From assembly GCF_036711975.1 (NCBI RefSeq), contig NC_091966.1, positions 14,577,501-14,641,500 on the forward strand: 64,000 nucleotides of DNA, read 5' to 3'. The position numbers were made by a program, and so were the translations under genes. This stretch comes from Onthophagus taurus (taxonomy: Eukaryota > Arthropoda > Insecta > Coleoptera > Scarabaeidae). The first letter of the stretch is position 1. Every line of letters starts with the position of its first letter. Positions 60,670 through 64,000 of this stretch are shown in pieces. The notes under the pieces were generated by a model. It was given only the letters and a program-made list of their open reading frames with translations, ran no database searches and was not told the origin of the DNA.

Positions 60670-61110
60670 CCAAATTTACCTTATTGTTAATGTTGTCGGA
60701 ACTGATTGTAGGTTGTAGATAATTTTTATTTGACAAGCTCAGTGGAATAGCACGTAGACATAATATGCCTCTCTGTCCATGATCCTTGGACAAATAGAAC
60801 ATACTACTTGTTCTGCGTCGCATCTTTGCGTCTAAATCTTGCGTAGTCCTGAGCGTAAATTAAAGTTCTGTATCTGCTGATTTCGGAAATCAATCAGAAA
60901 TTACATATAACTTTACCAATTACACCTGCGATATTTAAAAATGAGAAAAGCAAACTTAAAGACCAAGGCTGTTTCTTGCTACGCTGTAATTAGTAGATAA
61001 TTCGTGCAAGGTATCAACGCCGTCCTGGGTTGAATTATAAAAATTCATAATTTCTGGCAATTTCTCATCACCAGATTTTTCAACCTTTTGGGACATTTGA
61101 CACTGACGTT
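60670..61110 (-). mobile_element. piggyBac-like transposase C-terminal remnant
   Basis: Minus strand, 61100 down to 60960: KLPEIMNFYNSTQDGVDTLH followed by ELSTNYSVARNS, which matches the block in piggyBac-type transposases just before the C-terminus (F-Y-N-x-x-K-G-G-V-D-x-x-D-x-L). After a frameshift a Cys-containing stretch (60820-60700) may be the Cys-rich tail. It differs from the piggyBac at 26995. The Penelope fragment abuts its left side and may have inserted into it. Confidence 0.65.
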
Positions 61111-64000
61111 TTTATTTTGTATATTTAGAAAAGCTAAATACTACTTGATATTTGACGCTATTCTTCCTGATTGTTCTAACCAATGTGAGTTTAGAGTAAG
61201 TTGATCATTATAAGAGGATAACTGTTCAACTATACTATTTGGTTTGTTACTTATTCAGAAAGGCCCTGCTGACTCCATGACAACGGAAACATCCGTGTTT
61301 ACACGGATTATCCTTTAAACCATATTTGGAAAACTTGGCATATACGGAAGGAATGGTATACATCCTCTTAATGCTTCCAACTTCTCATCAACAGTTAGGT
61401 ATTCACTGGGATCATAGCATACCTTACAATTTTTTACAAATTGATTGTAGATCCTTCTAATTTGTGTCAACTTGTCAATCTCTTACTGTTGCACTCTAAT
61501 TTATATAATATCAAATTGTAGAGATTATAGCAAAATATAATATCTTTGTTGTGACATTGTTGTACAAACAGTCCTGTCAAGTAAAGTAACACTGTAAATA
61601 ACCAAGTAAATATGATTTGCATCACACATTTAGTTACTAATTTAACATTTCTATAACGAACAATGTTGCAAAACATATCTTCTGTGACAGATAGCAGCCG
61701 ACAATCAAGAGTATTCTTGTGTGGTACGACTCCCTTTACTCAAGGCAAATGAATTATTATATTTTCTGACCTTGTTCTACTCCTGATATTTCGTCTCCGT
61801 GTTCTGTTTCTTTTCCTGCAACTTTTTCTCTTACAGCTGCTTCACTTTCCTTTTTGGATTCATTATCTATAAAAGATTCCACCTTAGACCTTCCCCCAAA
61901 AATGCACCCTAAAAATACCTTTTACTTTAGTTGAGATTCGTGAGAACTTACATCGAACTACTGGTTCATATACAGCTAACATTGAGCCTATTTTGTTAAA
62001 ATACGTATAATCTTAAGCTACACAGCATTACAGTATACTAGTTTGTCAAATAATTATTAATTACAATACTTGCTACATTGAGCATTTATTTTTTTAATTT
62101 AAATTACTGACGTTATAGTTCTTGTTGGCCTTATTCTAATCGTTGTTATTGGTTTTGTTATGTGCGTTGTTGTTATTCCCCTTAATCTCCTTGTTCTTAT
62201 TACTGTTGGACTTTAAAACCGTTAATTTATCAGTAGTTACATGGCTACTAGATTACAGCAACCATTATGATTTTGCGTTACCAGAAACAATACTTTCAAA
62301 TATGAACAACACATTTATTTAGATCTTGTAATAGTAAAATATTATACAAAATTATTTTTAAATTGATTAGTTTCCAAAAAAAGTAATTTCATGGGTCAAC
62401 TTTGAAATATTATGGCAGTTAAACCGAGCAATTTGGTATATAGACTAGTTATGTGCATTCGAATTATTTTGGTTCTAAATGTGGTACCATCATGCCTGCT
62501 TAATTTTGGATATAATTTTAGAAATGTAAAGTATTTATAATAAATATTTATTTCATTTACTTTACGAAAGAAATATGAAATTATTAGAAAATGTAACTAT
62601 AAGATCAAATACTATCACTAATTTTATGGATTAGACTTCGGTTGCAGGAAAGATTTTACATAACTGCATCCTCACAATTTGGGTTTTTGTCTTGAACTGT
62701 GTTGTGTTATACATATTCTTTGCTCGTGCGGCTTGACGGATGCTCAAGATATACAAAATAAATCTTGTATACTGTGTCATTAGTCCGCTGTACTAATTTT
62801 ATGATATTATATTAGAATAGTGGCTCAGTAGCATGATGAAAAGCTACTGTCTTTTGCTGGTCCAGTATTAGAATACGCCATGAATATGCGTTATTTCAGA
62901 AGAAAGAGAATCTAGGTTCGGCTCACTACCAAGAAAAATCTCCCTTTGAGTTTCGGTTGAGTGTTATAAGTTATAAGGTTTGAAGTGCAATTAAGTATCT
63001 GATCTTTAAGTTAGACATAATAAATAATAGGAACAGACCTAGTTCGAGCGAACATTATGTCAGGTTCCATCCTTATCTTTTTAGTATTACACCATCATTA
63101 TAAAATAGTGTATTAGAGTTGATCTTTTGCAGTCTGTTATTTTATTTGCTATCTGCTCAGATTGTCGAGAGAGATGTTGTTTCAAATAATGTTCTGTTGA
63201 ACTAAAAATTGTCCGAGTTTCAGAATCGATGTCTCAATAAATATTGCGTAGGTACGCTAAATATGTATCATCCCTTGTGTATTTCCCCTTTTCGACCAAA
63301 ATGATGTCATCTATAAAACGATGAGATATTGAAATGAAGTTAGTTTTCTGACAGAGTTTATTCACGGATTTGAAATAAAATGAGACGATTAATTTCACTA
63401 AGAAAGCATAGTTTAAAAGCTTTTGTCAAGCAAGTACAGCTTAGGATAGGAAAACTGTTACAGTAATTCAATGTTAGCTTTTGTAGTATACGGTATATAT
63501 ATTATTTTGTTTCCCATCCATTAATTATTCCGTCACATTAATTTTTCAAGAGATTCAAATCTCATTGAAAATATATCGTGGTGGAATTTATAAAATATAT
63601 TTCATGAGGTTTACTTATTACACTACAATATTTATTAAATCACATTTACGATCAACTTAACTCGTAATACATTTCTGAATAATCTAAGAACTTCAATACA
63701 ACGAATAATAAGAAATTTATTATCCATACTTTTATGTTATTCAGAAATCCTTCACCTTCTCGATGGAAAAATATTTTCTATATATCTTTATGAAATGTTG
63801 TTGACAACCAAAAACTTGTTATTGAGCTTGTTATTAATTCAGTCCTGAAATATTTTATATTAAATTTATCTTAAATAAACATCTCTGAAAAAATGTGAAA
63901 ATAAATATAACATATTCGTGAATAATGCGAAAGCTGAAACTTGATGGTTTAATCTATATCATATAAATTTTCGAGCGGTCATGAAAGAGAAAATAAAGGT
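61111..64000. other. no gene recognised
   Basis: About 2.9 kb, AT-rich. A minus-strand open stretch near 61770-61915 (rich in Glu and Lys) and a plus-strand stretch near 62830-63230 look like old coding sequence of mobile elements, but I cannot assign either. 62110-62215 is a GTT-rich low-complexity run. Confidence 0.45.

Noticed and set aside
60648-60672. GGTCGATTCCCAGG resembling a tRNA T-loop
   Set aside because: No acceptor stem or anticodon arm around it, and the same bases are part of the Penelope coding region.
62830-63230. Plus-strand stretch vaguely like the C-terminal part of a non-LTR ORF2
   Set aside because: Only scattered similarity across several stops; too weak to call.

Overview
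The window is AT-rich animal nuclear DNA. The genes have short exons with GT/AG introns, and the families present fit a holometabolous insect, most likely a beetle: tandem digestive M14 carboxypeptidases, an expanded ABCC transporter family, and BEL/Pao, Jockey, Penelope, piggyBac and mariner elements. The beetle assignment is an inference; no species marker is visible.

Left part (1-20.6 kb, minus strand). The 5' three exons of the NEDD8-activating enzyme regulatory subunit (NAE1/APP-BP1) lie at 654-1676; the rest runs off the left edge. About 0.5 kb behind it ends a complete ABCC/MRP4-type transporter. Its 15 exons span 2172-20602 and join in frame into 1354 residues. Three introns (5.3, 2.6 and 5.8 kb) have been inflated by repeats: mariner fragments, a non-LTR fragment, an 18-bp minisatellite and a small inverted-repeat element.

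Middle part (20.6-31.7 kb) is repeat territory. It holds a composite TIR element with a hAT-like core, a broken non-LTR element, and a decayed piggyBac element with a much younger 5'-truncated Jockey-clade retrotransposon inserted in it.

Right-centre (31.7-51.4 kb, plus strand) carries four secreted zinc carboxypeptidases (M14A, pro-carboxypeptidase A type). Each has its own TATA box and a small intron in the 5' leader. They form two pairs: CP1/CP2 (six coding exons, Met at the S1' specificity position) and CP3/CP4 (five coding exons, Thr at that position). Between the pairs sits a complete BEL/Pao LTR retrotransposon with LTRs that look identical, a 5-bp target duplication and an uninterrupted 1695-codon polyprotein, so it is very young. 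An older Jockey remnant lies just to its right.

Right part (51.4-64 kb) has no gene I can support. It holds a Penelope-like element fragment (RT and GIY-YIG, minus strand) with a hammerhead-ribozyme-like motif downstream, a piggyBac remnant, a CpG-rich patch that may be a promoter and first non-coding exon, and long stretches without recognisable content.

The host genes fall into unrelated functions: protein neddylation, membrane export and extracellular peptide digestion. I see no operon-like or defence-system logic. The most notable content is the carboxypeptidase cluster and the layered transposons.
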